Both the position numbers and the translations under genes were made by a program. The notes beneath the pieces are model-generated. The model had not been told where the DNA came from. It ran no database searches and saw only the letters and a list, made by a program, of their open reading frames with translations. This document shows positions 32,415 through 40,833 of a DNA stretch of 64,000 bases, in pieces. Source of the stretch: UBA5796 sp040752455 (GTDB lineage Bacteria > Chloroflexota > Anaerolineae > Anaerolineales > Villigracilaceae); assembly GCA_049324115.1 (NCBI GenBank), contig JBMOMN010000012.1:1-64000 (forward strand), written 5' to 3'. The first letter of the stretch is position 1. Every line of letters starts with the position of its first letter.

Positions 32415-33420
32415 ACCTGACGGACACGTGGTCATCACCGGGGGCGCGGGCTACATCGGTTCGCTGTTGACGGCGGAATTGTTGCGGGCGAACTACCGCG
32501 TCACCGTGCTGGACGCGCTGCTCTTCGGCGGCGAGTCGCTGGTGACGTTCCTCTCGAATCCGAATTTCCACTTCGCCAAAGTGGACGTGACCGAGCCGCG
32601 CGCCGTGAAGGATTCGCTGCGCCGTGACTGGCCCAAACCGGAGGCGGTCGTCCACCTGGCGGCGATCGTCGGGTTCCCGGCCTGCCAGGCGGTTGGACGG
32701 CAGGCGGCGTGGCGGTACAATGTCGAGGCGACGAAACTGGCCTTCGAGCAGGCAGCCGACCTGGGGTCCGGGCGCTTCGTGTTCGCCTCCACTTACAGCA
32801 ATTATGGGCTGTCGGACGGCGAAGCGGTCACGGAGGAGTCGAAGCTCAATCCGCAATCGCTGTATGCCGAGACCAAGATCGCAGCCGAGGAGTACCTGCT
32901 TTCGCAAGCCGACGGCGGCCCGGCCCCGCTGCTGTTCCGCTTCGCCACGCTCTACGGGATTTCGCCGCGCACCCGCTTCGACCTGATCGTCAACCAGTTC
33001 GTGCTGGAGGCCTACAGCCGGCGCGAATTGATCATCTACCAGCGCGGCTATTCGCGCTCGTTCATCCACGTGTTCGATACGGTTCGTGGTATGATGCTTG
33101 GCCTGCAAGCCCCGGACGGGAAGGTGCGCGGCCAGATCTACAACCTGGGCACCAACGACGGCAACTACACCAAAGACGAGATCGTGGCCCTGGTGCTCAA
33201 ACGCCTGCCGGAGACCTTCGTCCACTACAAGGATTTGACCTTCGGCGGTGACATGCGCGACATCACCGTCTCGTTCGAGAAGGTCCGCCGCGAACTGGGC
33301 TTCGAAGCCACCCTGAGCGTGGACGACGGCGTGCGCGAGGTGCTGATGGCCCTGCAAACCGGCCTGATCCGCAACCCGCAGGATGAGAAATATAGGAACG
33401 CGCAGTTCATCGTGCAGTAG
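32407..33420 (+). CDS. NAD-dependent epimerase/dehydratase (extended SDR)
   Basis: A 337-residue SDR. The nucleotide site is VVITGGAGYIGSLLTAELL, then VLDALLFGGESLV and HLAAIVGFPACQ. The catalytic set is FASTYSNYGLSDGEAV...YAETKIAAEEYLL (Ser, Tyr, Lys). LYGISPRTRFDLIVNQFVLEAY and YSRSFIHVFDTVRGM resemble UDP-glucose/dTDP-sugar epimerases and 4,6-dehydratases. The exact sugar is not clear. It overlaps the regulator by 8 nt and is followed by fcl, so the regulator-epimerase-fcl set forms an operon. Confidence 0.75.
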   Translation: MNEPDGHVVITGGAGYIGSLLTAELLRANYRVTVLDALLFGGESLVTFLSNPNFHFAKVDVTEPRAVKDSLRRDWPKPEAVVHLAAIVGFPACQAVGRQAAWRYNVEATKLAFEQAADLGSGRFVFASTYSNYGLSDGEAVTEESKLNPQSLYAETKIAAEEYLLSQADGGPAPLLFRFATLYGISPRTRFDLIVNQFVLEAYSRRELIIYQRGYSRSFIHVFDTVRGMMLGLQAPDGKVRGQIYNLGTNDGNYTKDEIVALVLKRLPETFVHYKDLTFGGDMRDITVSFEKVRRELGFEATLSVDDGVREVLMALQTGLIRNPQDEKYRNAQFIVQ

Positions 33421-33435
33421 GCAAAAGGAGATAAT

Positions 33436-34419
33436 ATGACCGACAATTTCTGGCAAGGCAAACGTGTGATCGTGACCGGGGGGGCCGGGTTCCTGGGGTC
33501 GTTCGTGACCGCCAAACTCAAGGCGCGCGGCGCGACCGACGTTTTCATCCCGCTCATCGAGGAGTATGACCTGACCGACCGGGACGACATCCGCCGCCTG
33601 TTCGACGCCATGCTGGGAGACGGCTTCGATCCGAAGGACATGGTCATCATCCACCTGGCTGCTCACGTCGGCGGGATCGGGGCCAACCGCGAACACCCGG
33701 CCGAATTTTTCTACGACAACCTGATGATGGGCGTGGAACTGATGCACCAGGCCTGGCAGCGCGGCGTGGGCAAGTTCACCGCCATCGGGACGGTCTGCGC
33801 CTACCCCAAGTTCACGCCGGTCCCGTTCAGGGAAGATGACCTGTGGATCGGCTATCCCGAAGAGACCAACGCCCCCTACGGCCTGGCCAAAAAGATGCTC
33901 CTGGTCCAGTCGCAGGCCTACCGCGAGCAGTACGGATTCAATTCGATCTTCCTGCTGCCGGTCAACCTGTACGGGCCGGGCGACAACTTCAACCTGGCCT
34001 CCTCCCACGTCATCCCGGCCCTGATCCGCAAGGCCATCGAGGCCCAGGAACGCGGCGACAGGGAACTGGTCGTCTGGGGCGACGGCTCGCCGACGCGGGA
34101 GTTCCTCTACGTGGAAGACGCCGCCGAAGGCATCCTGACCGCCACCGAGAAATACAACCGGTCCGAACCGGTCAACCTGGGTTCCGGCTACGAGATCTCG
34201 ATCAAGGACCTGGCCGGGATGATCGTCCGCCTGACCGGGTTCGAGGGCAAATTAGTTTGGGACACCACCAAACCCAACGGCCAGCCCCGCCGCGGCCTGG
34301 ACGTATCCCGCGCCAATGACTATTTCGGCTGGCAGGCCCGCACGACCTTCGAAGAAGGGCTGAAGAACACGATTGAGTGGTTTAAGGAAAATCGGAAGAG
34401 AGTAGAGAGCAGAGGCTAG
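33436..34419 (+). CDS. fcl: GDP-L-fucose synthase
   Basis: A 327-residue SDR. The nucleotide site is RVIVTGGAGFLGSFVTAKL. HLAAHVGGIGANREHPAEFFYDNLMMGVELMHQAW is a near-perfect Fcl signature, as is VCAYPKFTPVPFREDDLWIGYPEETNAPYGLAKKMLL (Tyr and Lys of the active site). It epimerises and reduces the Gmd product to GDP-L-fucose. AAAGGAGATA precedes the ATG. The last residues (RKRVESRG) run into a spacer repeat, so the C-terminus may have been changed by it. Confidence 0.93.
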   Translation: MTDNFWQGKRVIVTGGAGFLGSFVTAKLKARGATDVFIPLIEEYDLTDRDDIRRLFDAMLGDGFDPKDMVIIHLAAHVGGIGANREHPAEFFYDNLMMGVELMHQAWQRGVGKFTAIGTVCAYPKFTPVPFREDDLWIGYPEETNAPYGLAKKMLLVQSQAYREQYGFNSIFLLPVNLYGPGDNFNLASSHVIPALIRKAIEAQERGDRELVVWGDGSPTREFLYVEDAAEGILTATEKYNRSEPVNLGSGYEISIKDLAGMIVRLTGFEGKLVWDTTKPNGQPRRGLDVSRANDYFGWQARTTFEEGLKNTIEWFKENRKRVESRG

Positions 34420-34475
34420 AGAGTAGTAACATCTCTCCCCTCACTGTTCTCTAATCTCTAATCTCTAATTATCTT
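34389..34475. repeat. AGAGAGTAGAG / CTCTAATCTCTAAT spacer hairpin
   Basis: GGAAGAGAGTAGAGAGCAG and later TCTCTAATCTCTAATCTC in the opposite sense, ending 6-8 nt before the ATG of the ABC permease. The first few bases are inside the end of fcl. Same family at 35334-35407, 39941-40001, 40801-40833 and 42808-42880. Confidence 0.7.
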
Positions 34476-35333
34476 ATGAAGACCCAACTTACCAAAACCA
34501 CCTCTTACGAACCGACCACCCTCGTCATCCGCCCCTCGACCGGGCTGTCGGCGCTCAACCTGCGCGACCTGTGGGTCTACCGCGAACTGGTCGTGTTCAT
34601 GATCTGGCGAGATATAAAAGTCCGTTACAAGCAGACCGCCCTGGGGGCGCTGTGGGCGGTCATCCAGCCGGTGATGACCATGCTGGTCTTCACCTTCCTG
34701 TTCAACACCGTTGCCAAGCTGCCCACGGATAATATCCCCGCCCCGATCTTCTCCTTCTCAGCGTTGCTGCCCTGGGGATTGTTCACCACCGCCCTCAACG
34801 CCGCCAGCCGTTCGCTGACCGCCAACACCAACATGATCACCAAGACCTACTTCCCGCGCCTGATCCTGCCGATGGCCTCCGTCCTGGGCGGGCTGGCGGA
34901 TTTTGCCATCGCCTTCGTGATCCTGATCGGGATGATGGTCTACTTCCACGTCTATCCCGGCTGGAACGCCCTCTGGGCCGTGCCGGTCTTTTTGGCGCTT
35001 TTGCTTGTCACCGCCCTGGGCGTGGCGCTCTGGCTCTCGGCCATCAACGTCAAATACCGTGACGTGGGCTACGCCCTGCCCTTCCTGACCCAGTTTTGGA
35101 TGTTCGTCACCCCGGTGGTGTACTCGTCCACGGTCATCCCGGAAAAGTGGCGGCTGGTCTTCGCCCTCAACCCGATGACCGGCGTGATCAACGGATTCCG
35201 CTGGGCGCTGCTTGGCGCGGGCAACCCGCCTGACCTGCTGGTCGCCATTTCAGCCGTGATCGCCGTCCTGGTGCTGATCTCCGGCCTGTTCTACTTCCGC
35301 AACATGGAACGTACCTTTGCGGACATGATCTAG
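34476..35333 (+). CDS. wzm: polysaccharide ABC transporter permease (Wzm/TagG type)
   Basis: A 285-residue ABC-2 permease. The N-terminus LWVYRELVVFMIWRDIKVRYKQTALGALWAVIQPVMTMLVFTFLF is the family signature, then DNIPAPIFSFSALLPWGLFTTALNAASRSLTANTNMI. Six membrane segments are visible. TPVVYSSTVIPEKWRLVFALNPMTGVINGFRWAL near the end is the periplasmic PXXW region. It exports a polyprenol-linked polysaccharide with the ATPase gene just downstream. No Shine-Dalgarno lies ahead of the ATG, only the spacer repeat. Confidence 0.9.
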   Translation: MKTQLTKTTSYEPTTLVIRPSTGLSALNLRDLWVYRELVVFMIWRDIKVRYKQTALGALWAVIQPVMTMLVFTFLFNTVAKLPTDNIPAPIFSFSALLPWGLFTTALNAASRSLTANTNMITKTYFPRLILPMASVLGGLADFAIAFVILIGMMVYFHVYPGWNALWAVPVFLALLLVTALGVALWLSAINVKYRDVGYALPFLTQFWMFVTPVVYSSTVIPEKWRLVFALNPMTGVINGFRWALLGAGNPPDLLVAISAVIAVLVLISGLFYFRNMERTFADMI

Positions 35334-35407
35334 GAAAGAGAGTGGAGAGTGGAGAATAGAGAGCAGTGTTTTGACTAATCTCTATTCTCTCCTCTCTAAT
35401 AACTGCC
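35334..35407. repeat. AGAGAGTGGAGAGTGGAG / CTCTATTCTCTCCTC spacer hairpin
   Basis: AGAGAGTGGAGAGTGGAGAA paired with TCTCTATTCTCTCCTCTCT, filling the gap before the ABC ATPase gene. Confidence 0.7.
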
Positions 35408-36703
35408 ATGCCAACTGCCATCAAAGTCGAATCCGTCAGCAAACGCTACCGCATCGGGGCCGCGCCGCAGAAGTTCCAATACGGGATGCTGCGCGACCAG
35501 ATCGTGGACGCTGTCACCGCGCCGATCCGCTTGCTCAAGTCCATTGGCCGCAAGAACACGCAACACGTTTCACGCAACAACAATTTCATCTGGGCCTTGC
35601 GGGATGTCTCCTTCGACGTGGAAGAAGGCCAGGTGCTGGGCATCATCGGGCGCAACGGGGCCGGCAAAAGCACCCTGCTCAAGGTCCTGTCGCGCGTCAC
35701 CGAGCCGACCAGGGGCAGCATCACCCTGCGCGGCCGGGTCGGGTCGCTCCTCGAAGTGGGAACAGGCTTCCATCCCGAACTGACCGGGCGGGATAACATC
35801 TATCTCAACGGCGCCATCCTCGGCATGAAGCGCAGCGAAATCGCGGCCAAATTCGACGAAATCGTGGCCTTCTCCGAAGTCGAGCAATTCATAGACACCC
35901 CGGTCAAGCGTTACTCCTCCGGCATGTACCTGCGCCTGGCCTTCGCCGTCGCGGCCCACCTCGAACCCGAGATCCTGGTCGTGGACGAAGTCCTGGCCGT
36001 CGGCGACGCCGATTTCCAGCGCAAGTGCCTCGGCAAAATGGGCGACGTGGCCCAGCAGGGCCGCACCGTGCTCTTCGTCAGCCACAACATGTCCGCCATC
36101 CTGCGCCTGACGCAAGAAACGCTGGTGATCGAGAAGGGACGTCTCGCCCTGCGCGCCCCCACCTCCGAAGCGGTGGACTACTACCTGTCGTCCGGCCACG
36201 CCAAAGCCGGCGAGCGTTTCTGGGACCCGGATGAGGTTCCCGTTAACGCGGCCCCCTTCCGCCCGATAGCGCTGCGCGTCCGCTCCCCGCGCGGCGATGT
36301 GGTGGACACCGTCCGCTCGACCGAGCCGCTGACCGTCGAAATGGAATACCAGCTCGAAGCGCCGATCACCGGCCTGCGGGTCGGGATGTACCTCAACACC
36401 ATGCGCGGTGAGTTCGTGCTGACCTCCTTCGACACCGACAACCCCGAACAGTTCGAGGCCTTCAGCGCCCGCCAGCCGGGACGTTACCTCAGCCGTTGCC
36501 AGATCCCCGCTGACTTGCTGAACGAAGGCCGCTACGCTCTGGGCGTCAACGCCAGCTCTTTCGCCGTCCGCCGCTACTTCCAGGACGAGCAGGCCCTGGC
36601 CTTCAACGTGGACGCCACCGGCGCGCCCGGCATGCACTGGCCCGAACAGCGCCTGGGCCCCATCCGCCCCCGGCTGGATTGGAAGATCGAACAGGTGGGG
36701 TAG
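35408..36703 (+). CDS. wzt: polysaccharide ABC transporter ATP-binding protein with Wzt C-terminal domain
   Basis: A 431-residue protein. ATPase domain: Walker A GRNGAGKSTLLK (about 81-92), LEVGTGFHPELTGRDNIYLNGAILGM (a Wzt/TagH-specific stretch), signature YSSGMYLRLAFAVA and Walker B ILVVDEVLAVGD. The C-terminal 180 residues are the beta-rich Wzt_C domain that in O-antigen transporters recognises a terminal modification such as methyl or phosphate before export. That fits the methyltransferases in this locus. Near residue 50, RKNTQHVSRNNN is encoded by a spacer-type word (AACACGCAACACGTTTC). Confidence 0.9.
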   Translation: MPTAIKVESVSKRYRIGAAPQKFQYGMLRDQIVDAVTAPIRLLKSIGRKNTQHVSRNNNFIWALRDVSFDVEEGQVLGIIGRNGAGKSTLLKVLSRVTEPTRGSITLRGRVGSLLEVGTGFHPELTGRDNIYLNGAILGMKRSEIAAKFDEIVAFSEVEQFIDTPVKRYSSGMYLRLAFAVAAHLEPEILVVDEVLAVGDADFQRKCLGKMGDVAQQGRTVLFVSHNMSAILRLTQETLVIEKGRLALRAPTSEAVDYYLSSGHAKAGERFWDPDEVPVNAAPFRPIALRVRSPRGDVVDTVRSTEPLTVEMEYQLEAPITGLRVGMYLNTMRGEFVLTSFDTDNPEQFEAFSARQPGRYLSRCQIPADLLNEGRYALGVNASSFAVRRYFQDEQALAFNVDATGAPGMHWPEQRLGPIRPRLDWKIEQVG

Positions 36704-36754
36704 GTCCGGTTTTTTGAATCAAGACCCCCATCCTCACCAACCGGACGGTTTTTT
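36704..36754. terminator. bidirectional terminator between wzt and NYN gene
   Basis: GTCCGGTT (36704-36711) pairs with AACCGGAC (36739-36746) with a 27-nt loop. T runs follow on both sides (GGTTTTTTG on the plus strand). It lies at the junction of two convergent genes and overlaps the last codons of the NYN gene. Confidence 0.5.
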
Positions 36755-37348
36755 GATCTCACCTTTCTTATATTTCACAATGGCTGGAAATTGGGCCTCT
36801 TCCAATACGCCGGTACGCAACTGGCGCATGGCGCTTGCGGCCTGGGCAAGTGACTTGCTGGTAATATTCCTGTCTGGATTGACAACGATAACTTCGAGCC
36901 CCAAATTATCACGCACATAGCGGATGGGCATGGCCAAATCCGAATCATTCGTGACCACAATGGCAGATTCATACCTCTTGTCAAAGCCATCTATCAATAA
37001 ATGAGCAGCCAGATTGACATCTGAACCCTTTTCCTCAGTCTTTGTTACAATGACCGTCTGACTTTTATCATTTGCCAGCCGCATAGGAACATCTCTGGAC
37101 AAGAACTTTCCTGGAACAATTTCACAGCCAATGGTTCTCAAGGCTCGCAAATAGGTTTGCTGGCGAATGGGTTGACCTGGATCATCCTTGCCGCTCACTG
37201 GCGCAGTGAAATACTTAACGGTCTGGATTTCGTACCCAGGAAACAGGATCTCACACATTTTTCGGAGATTCAGCCACTTGAAAGAAGTCCCTCTCAAAGC
37301 ACGATAGTAAAGGTTGGAACCATCAATGTACGCGAACGCTTTTTTCAT
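36734..37348 (-). CDS. NYN domain protein (LabA/DUF88-like), putative RNase
   Basis: A 204-residue protein with GGAGGAG before the ATG at 37348. The PIN-like fold shows FAYIDGSNLYYRAL (Asp at about 9), then KGSDVNLAAHLLIDGFDKRYESAIVVTNDSDLAMPIRYV with the other acidic ligands. It is a distant relative of the 9380-10027 protein, without the CxxC insertion. Inserted on the minus strand between the exporter and the next plus-strand block. Composition is AT-richer, suggesting separate transfer. Function unknown. Confidence 0.75.
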   Translation of the reverse strand: MKKAFAYIDGSNLYYRALRGTSFKWLNLRKMCEILFPGYEIQTVKYFTAPVSGKDDPGQPIRQQTYLRALRTIGCEIVPGKFLSRDVPMRLANDKSQTVIVTKTEEKGSDVNLAAHLLIDGFDKRYESAIVVTNDSDLAMPIRYVRDNLGLEVIVVNPDRNITSKSLAQAASAMRQLRTGVLEEAQFPAIVKYKKGEIKKPSGW

Positions 37349-37465
37349 AACTCCTCCTGCAAAAGCAGAAGCCGCTCCCGTTGCCAGGAGCGGCCTCGCG
37401 GCCTGCCCTCGTAAGGACAGGGGGGGTGCTTCAATGATAAGACAAAACGATTTTACCGTCAAGCC

Positions 37466-39025
37466 ATGACCCTCAAATCCCTCCTCGGCCAACTCCCTTA
37501 CACCGCAGAACTCTACGACGCCATCCTCCAGCGCCGCCCGCGCACGCGCTACAACCTGGAGAAGCTGGCCGCACACATCCCGGCCGCGGCCGGGCAGGTG
37601 CGTCCGTTCGCGGCGAAGGCGCCCAAAGGAAAGAGAATCCTGCTGTTTGCCACCCTGCATTATTGGGTCGAGCAGGCGGCCATGATCGGCCTCACCCTGC
37701 GCGGACTGGGGCATACCGTCACTGTGGCTTACCTGCCCTATTTCGACTGGCGCAAGGAGATCAACGCTTTCGACCTGCGCCGCCAGGATGCCTACACCCG
37801 CCGCGTCCTGGCCCCGGCCGGCGATTTGCTCAAGGCCGTTTCGCTATTGGATGTGAAATCATCCGTTGCTCTGCCGGCCGAACTCGAAGATGGAGTGCGC
37901 CAGGTCTCGGTTTATGACACCCAGTACACCCTGCAAATCGAGGACGTGGACACCGAGAGCACCCTATACCGCCTGCGCCTGGAACGCAACCGCCAGGCGG
38001 CGCGGGCGGCCCTGTCGCTGTTACGAGCCGAAAAGCCGGATGTGGTGCTGGTCCCGAATGGCACGGTCACCGAACTGGGCGTGGTCTACCGGGTCGCACG
38101 TCACTTGGGATTACATGCCACGACTTACGAATTCAACGACCAGCGCGAGCAAATCTGGCTGGCGCACAATGACGAAGTCATGCACCAGGACACCGACCTG
38201 CTCTGGCGAGCCAAAGGCGGCCACCCGCTGACGGAAGCCGAGCGCACCCAAATCGAGGAACTTGAATCGGCCCGGATGGGGGCCAAAGCCTTCGGCAAAT
38301 CCGTGCGCAAGTGGCAGGACGTGGCGGCCGTCGGCGGCGAGAAATTGCGCGCTGACCTGGGCCTGGACCAGCGCCCGGTCGTGCTGCTGGCGACCAACGT
38401 CCTGGGCGACAGCCTGACCCTGGGGCGCAACGTCTTTGCGGTGAGCATGGCCGAATGGATCGCGAAAACCGTCAGATTTTTCGCGGACAGGCCCGGGGTC
38501 CAGTTGGTGATCCGGGTGCATCCCGGTGAAAGGTTGGCACACGGCCCCTCGATGGCTGAGGTCGTCCGGGCCGCGCTGCCCCAAATCCCCGATCACATTC
38601 ACGTCATCGGGCCGCTGGAGAAAATCAACACCTATGACCTCATGGACATTGCCTCGCTGGGGCTGGTCTACACGACCACCACCGGTATGGAAATGGCGAT
38701 GAACGGCATCCCGGTGGTGGTCGGCGGGCAGACCCATTACCGCGGCCGCGGTTTCACCTTCGACCCGTCCACTTGGGACGAGTATTTCGCGATGCTGGAG
38801 CGGAGCCTGGCCGAGCCGCAGCGCCTGACCCCGGCGCAGGTCGAAACGGCCTGGGAATACGCCTACCGCTTTTTCTACGAGTACCCCCAGCCCTTCCCCT
38901 GGCGGCTGATGTATTTCTGGAAAGACGTGGACATCTGGCCGATCAGCCGGGTGCTGTCTGGCGAAGGCCGGGGCGAATTTGGCAAAACATTGGATTACCT
39001 GGCTGGAGAACCGGTGAGATGGTGA
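37466..39025 (+). CDS. capsule polysaccharide biosynthesis-like glycosyltransferase (KpsS/GT-B fold)
   Basis: A 519-residue protein. The C-terminal half has VQLVIRVHPGERL and NTYDLMDIASLGLVYTTTTGMEMAMNGIPVVVGGQTHYRGRGF. This is the capsule-synthesis (KpsS/KpsC-like) donor domain, with a HxGE/HPE pair and a Thr-rich loop. The N-terminus (RILLFATLHYWVEQAAMIGLTLRGLGH) is an acceptor Rossmann half. Two relatives with different N-termini lie at 48272 and 58776. It probably adds a sugar or phospho-sugar to the polymer; donor unknown. It begins a new plus-strand unit after the NYN gene. Confidence 0.65.
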   Translation: MTLKSLLGQLPYTAELYDAILQRRPRTRYNLEKLAAHIPAAAGQVRPFAAKAPKGKRILLFATLHYWVEQAAMIGLTLRGLGHTVTVAYLPYFDWRKEINAFDLRRQDAYTRRVLAPAGDLLKAVSLLDVKSSVALPAELEDGVRQVSVYDTQYTLQIEDVDTESTLYRLRLERNRQAARAALSLLRAEKPDVVLVPNGTVTELGVVYRVARHLGLHATTYEFNDQREQIWLAHNDEVMHQDTDLLWRAKGGHPLTEAERTQIEELESARMGAKAFGKSVRKWQDVAAVGGEKLRADLGLDQRPVVLLATNVLGDSLTLGRNVFAVSMAEWIAKTVRFFADRPGVQLVIRVHPGERLAHGPSMAEVVRAALPQIPDHIHVIGPLEKINTYDLMDIASLGLVYTTTTGMEMAMNGIPVVVGGQTHYRGRGFTFDPSTWDEYFAMLERSLAEPQRLTPAQVETAWEYAYRFFYEYPQPFPWRLMYFWKDVDIWPISRVLSGEGRGEFGKTLDYLAGEPVRW

Positions 39026-39029
39026 GACC

Positions 39030-39120
39030 TTAACGCGAATGCCGCAAAAAGGCGAATTGCGCGAATATTTTAAAATTTATTGGCGAAATTCGCTCATCGG
39101 AGATATTCGCGTTGAAAATT
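39030..39120. repeat. CGCGAAT/ATTCGCG inverted spacer repeat
   Basis: AACGCGAATGCCGC and GATATTCGCGTTG, with GGCGAATTGCGCGAATATT and its inverse between. An imperfect long hairpin fills the spacer and leads directly into the methyltransferase start; no gene. Confidence 0.55.
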
Positions 39121-39128
39121 GGTGAGAG

Positions 39129-39947
39129 ATGACGGATACAAAACAAGAAGTTCGCGAGTTCTACGACAACGTCGGTTGGCAGCAGGAGGAAGACGGGCTG
39201 TACCAGAACGCCCGTTATGACGACCTGCGCCCGGTGGCGGCAGAATATGTTCAAAAGACGCGCCTGCGAGTCAACAGAGTGATTGCGCCCACCGGCCGCT
39301 TCTTCCTGGACGCCGGGTCTGGTCCCGTGCAATACGATGAATACCTGACCTATTCCGAGGGTTACCGACGCCGCGTCTGCTTCGACATCTCGATCCAGGC
39401 CCTGACCGAGGCCCGCAAGCGGATCGGGGACCACGGCCTGTTCGTCGTCGGTGACATCGCCAACCTGCCCTTCGAAGCCGACGCCTTCGACGCGGTCGTT
39501 TCGATGCATACCATCCATCACCTGCCGATGAATGAGCATAAGCGTGCTTATTTGGAGCTTTACCGCGTTTTGGCTCCCGGCAGGAGCGCGGCAATCGTCA
39601 ACGGGTGGACCCATCCACCGCTGACGGCCTGGCTCGACAACCTGATCATCATCTCCAACCGCTTTCGCCGCCTGCTCAGGGGCAAAACGCTGCGCGCCCA
39701 ACCTCACAACGAAAAAGGCACTTACGTCAAAAAGACCAGCGCCCGCTGGCTGCGTCGCGAACTGGGTGCGGACATGTCGCTCGAAATCCGCTCCTGGCGC
39801 TCGGCCAGCACCCGCATCCTGCGCACGTTCATCACCGAAAAAACCGGCGGGAAGAGCTTCCTGCGCTGGCTATTCCGCATGGAAGACAAATATCCAAAGT
39901 TTTTCGGCGAGAATGGGCAGTATCCGCTGTTAGTTATTAGAAAATAG
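39129..39947 (+). CDS. SAM-dependent class I methyltransferase
   Basis: A 272-residue protein; GGTGAGAG precedes the ATG. Motif I is FFLDAGSGPVQYDEYLTYSEG (about 60-80), then VCFDISIQALTEARKRIGDHG, IANLPFEADAFDAVVSMHTIHHLP and RVLAPGRSAAIVNG. The C-terminal third carries basic and aromatic residues (LRTFITEKTGGKSFLRWLF). Probably methylates a sugar or a lipid-linked intermediate. Followed by another methyltransferase, a PseB-like dehydratase and an RmlD-like reductase. Confidence 0.78.
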   Translation: MTDTKQEVREFYDNVGWQQEEDGLYQNARYDDLRPVAAEYVQKTRLRVNRVIAPTGRFFLDAGSGPVQYDEYLTYSEGYRRRVCFDISIQALTEARKRIGDHGLFVVGDIANLPFEADAFDAVVSMHTIHHLPMNEHKRAYLELYRVLAPGRSAAIVNGWTHPPLTAWLDNLIIISNRFRRLLRGKTLRAQPHNEKGTYVKKTSARWLRRELGADMSLEIRSWRSASTRILRTFITEKTGGKSFLRWLFRMEDKYPKFFGENGQYPLLVIRK

Positions 39948-40001
39948 AGAGTAGAGATCAGGCTCGCCCTCTACTCTCTATTTTCCACTCTTTACTCTCT
40001 G
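39941..40001. repeat. AGAGAGTAGAG / CTCTACTCTCT spacer hairpin
   Basis: AAATAGAGAGTAGAGATCAGG pairs with CCCTCTACTCTCTATTTTCC. It overlaps the end of the methyltransferase and stops just before the next ATG. Confidence 0.7.
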
Positions 40002-40805
40002 ATGTCCAAATTCACCGACCCAACTTACCTGAAGACCGACCAGTACCGCGACGCTTCCAACCTGGACGCCCGCATCGAAATCCATCGCCGTTTCAGCACC
40101 AATCCCTACGGCTGGTTCAACTGGCTCTTCGACACGCTCGAAACCCTGCCCAACCCGGCGCGCGTCCTCGAACTCGGCTGCGGCCCGGCGTATATGTGGA
40201 AGGATTGCGCGGACCGCATCCCCTCCGGCTGGAACGTCACCCTGAGCGACCTGTCAGACGGGATGCTGGACGCGGCCTGGCGCAACCTGGTCGTGACCGG
40301 ACGCGCCTTCAAATTCGAACAGATAGACGCCCAATCCATCCCTTACCCGGACGGGACCTTCGACATCGTCCTCGCCAATTACATGCTCTACCACGTCCCG
40401 GATCGCCCGAAAGCTTTGCAGGAAATTCGGCGCGTGTTGAAAAGCGGCGGCTACCTGGTCGCCGCTACGGCAGGGATCAATCACCTGAAACAGATGCATG
40501 GCTGGTTCGAGCGGCTCGATCCCACCATGGAAATGGCCGTCTTCAGGGATCTGTTCACACTCGAAAACGGACTTTCCCAACTCGAGCCATTTTTCTCCCA
40601 AATCGAAATTAAGCGGTATGATGACGACTTGCGCGTGACCGAGATCGAGCCGCTGATCGCCTATCTCAAATCATCCACCAGTTATGGAGACAAGCCGGAA
40701 TCCGCCTTTGCCCGATTGGAGCAGGAATTGACCGCTGAACTGCAATCCAAAGGCGCAATCTTCGTCACCAAAGACGCCGGGCTGTTTTTGGCGCGTAATC
40801 TCTAA
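40002..40805 (+). CDS. SAM-dependent class I methyltransferase
   Basis: A 267-residue protein. Motif I is ARVLELGCGPAYMWKDCADRIPSG, then VTLSDLSDGMLDAAW, DAQSIPYPDGTFDIVLANYMLYHVPD and RVLKSGGYLVAATAG. It is the fourth separate methyltransferase domain in the locus (after 28913, 29593 and the fusion at 30408, with 39129). No Shine-Dalgarno; the leader is a spacer hairpin. Substrate unknown. Confidence 0.8.
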   Translation: MSKFTDPTYLKTDQYRDASNLDARIEIHRRFSTNPYGWFNWLFDTLETLPNPARVLELGCGPAYMWKDCADRIPSGWNVTLSDLSDGMLDAAWRNLVVTGRAFKFEQIDAQSIPYPDGTFDIVLANYMLYHVPDRPKALQEIRRVLKSGGYLVAATAGINHLKQMHGWFERLDPTMEMAVFRDLFTLENGLSQLEPFFSQIEIKRYDDDLRVTEIEPLIAYLKSSTSYGDKPESAFARLEQELTAELQSKGAIFVTKDAGLFLARNL

Positions 40806-40833
40806 TCTCTACTCTCTAATTATCTGGAGTTCT
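40801..40833. repeat. CTCTAATCTCTACTCTCTAAT spacer word
   Basis: Single-sided copy of the CTCTAATCTCTACTCTCTAA family, ending in TGGAG, which can serve as the ribosome site of the PseB-like gene. Confidence 0.55.
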
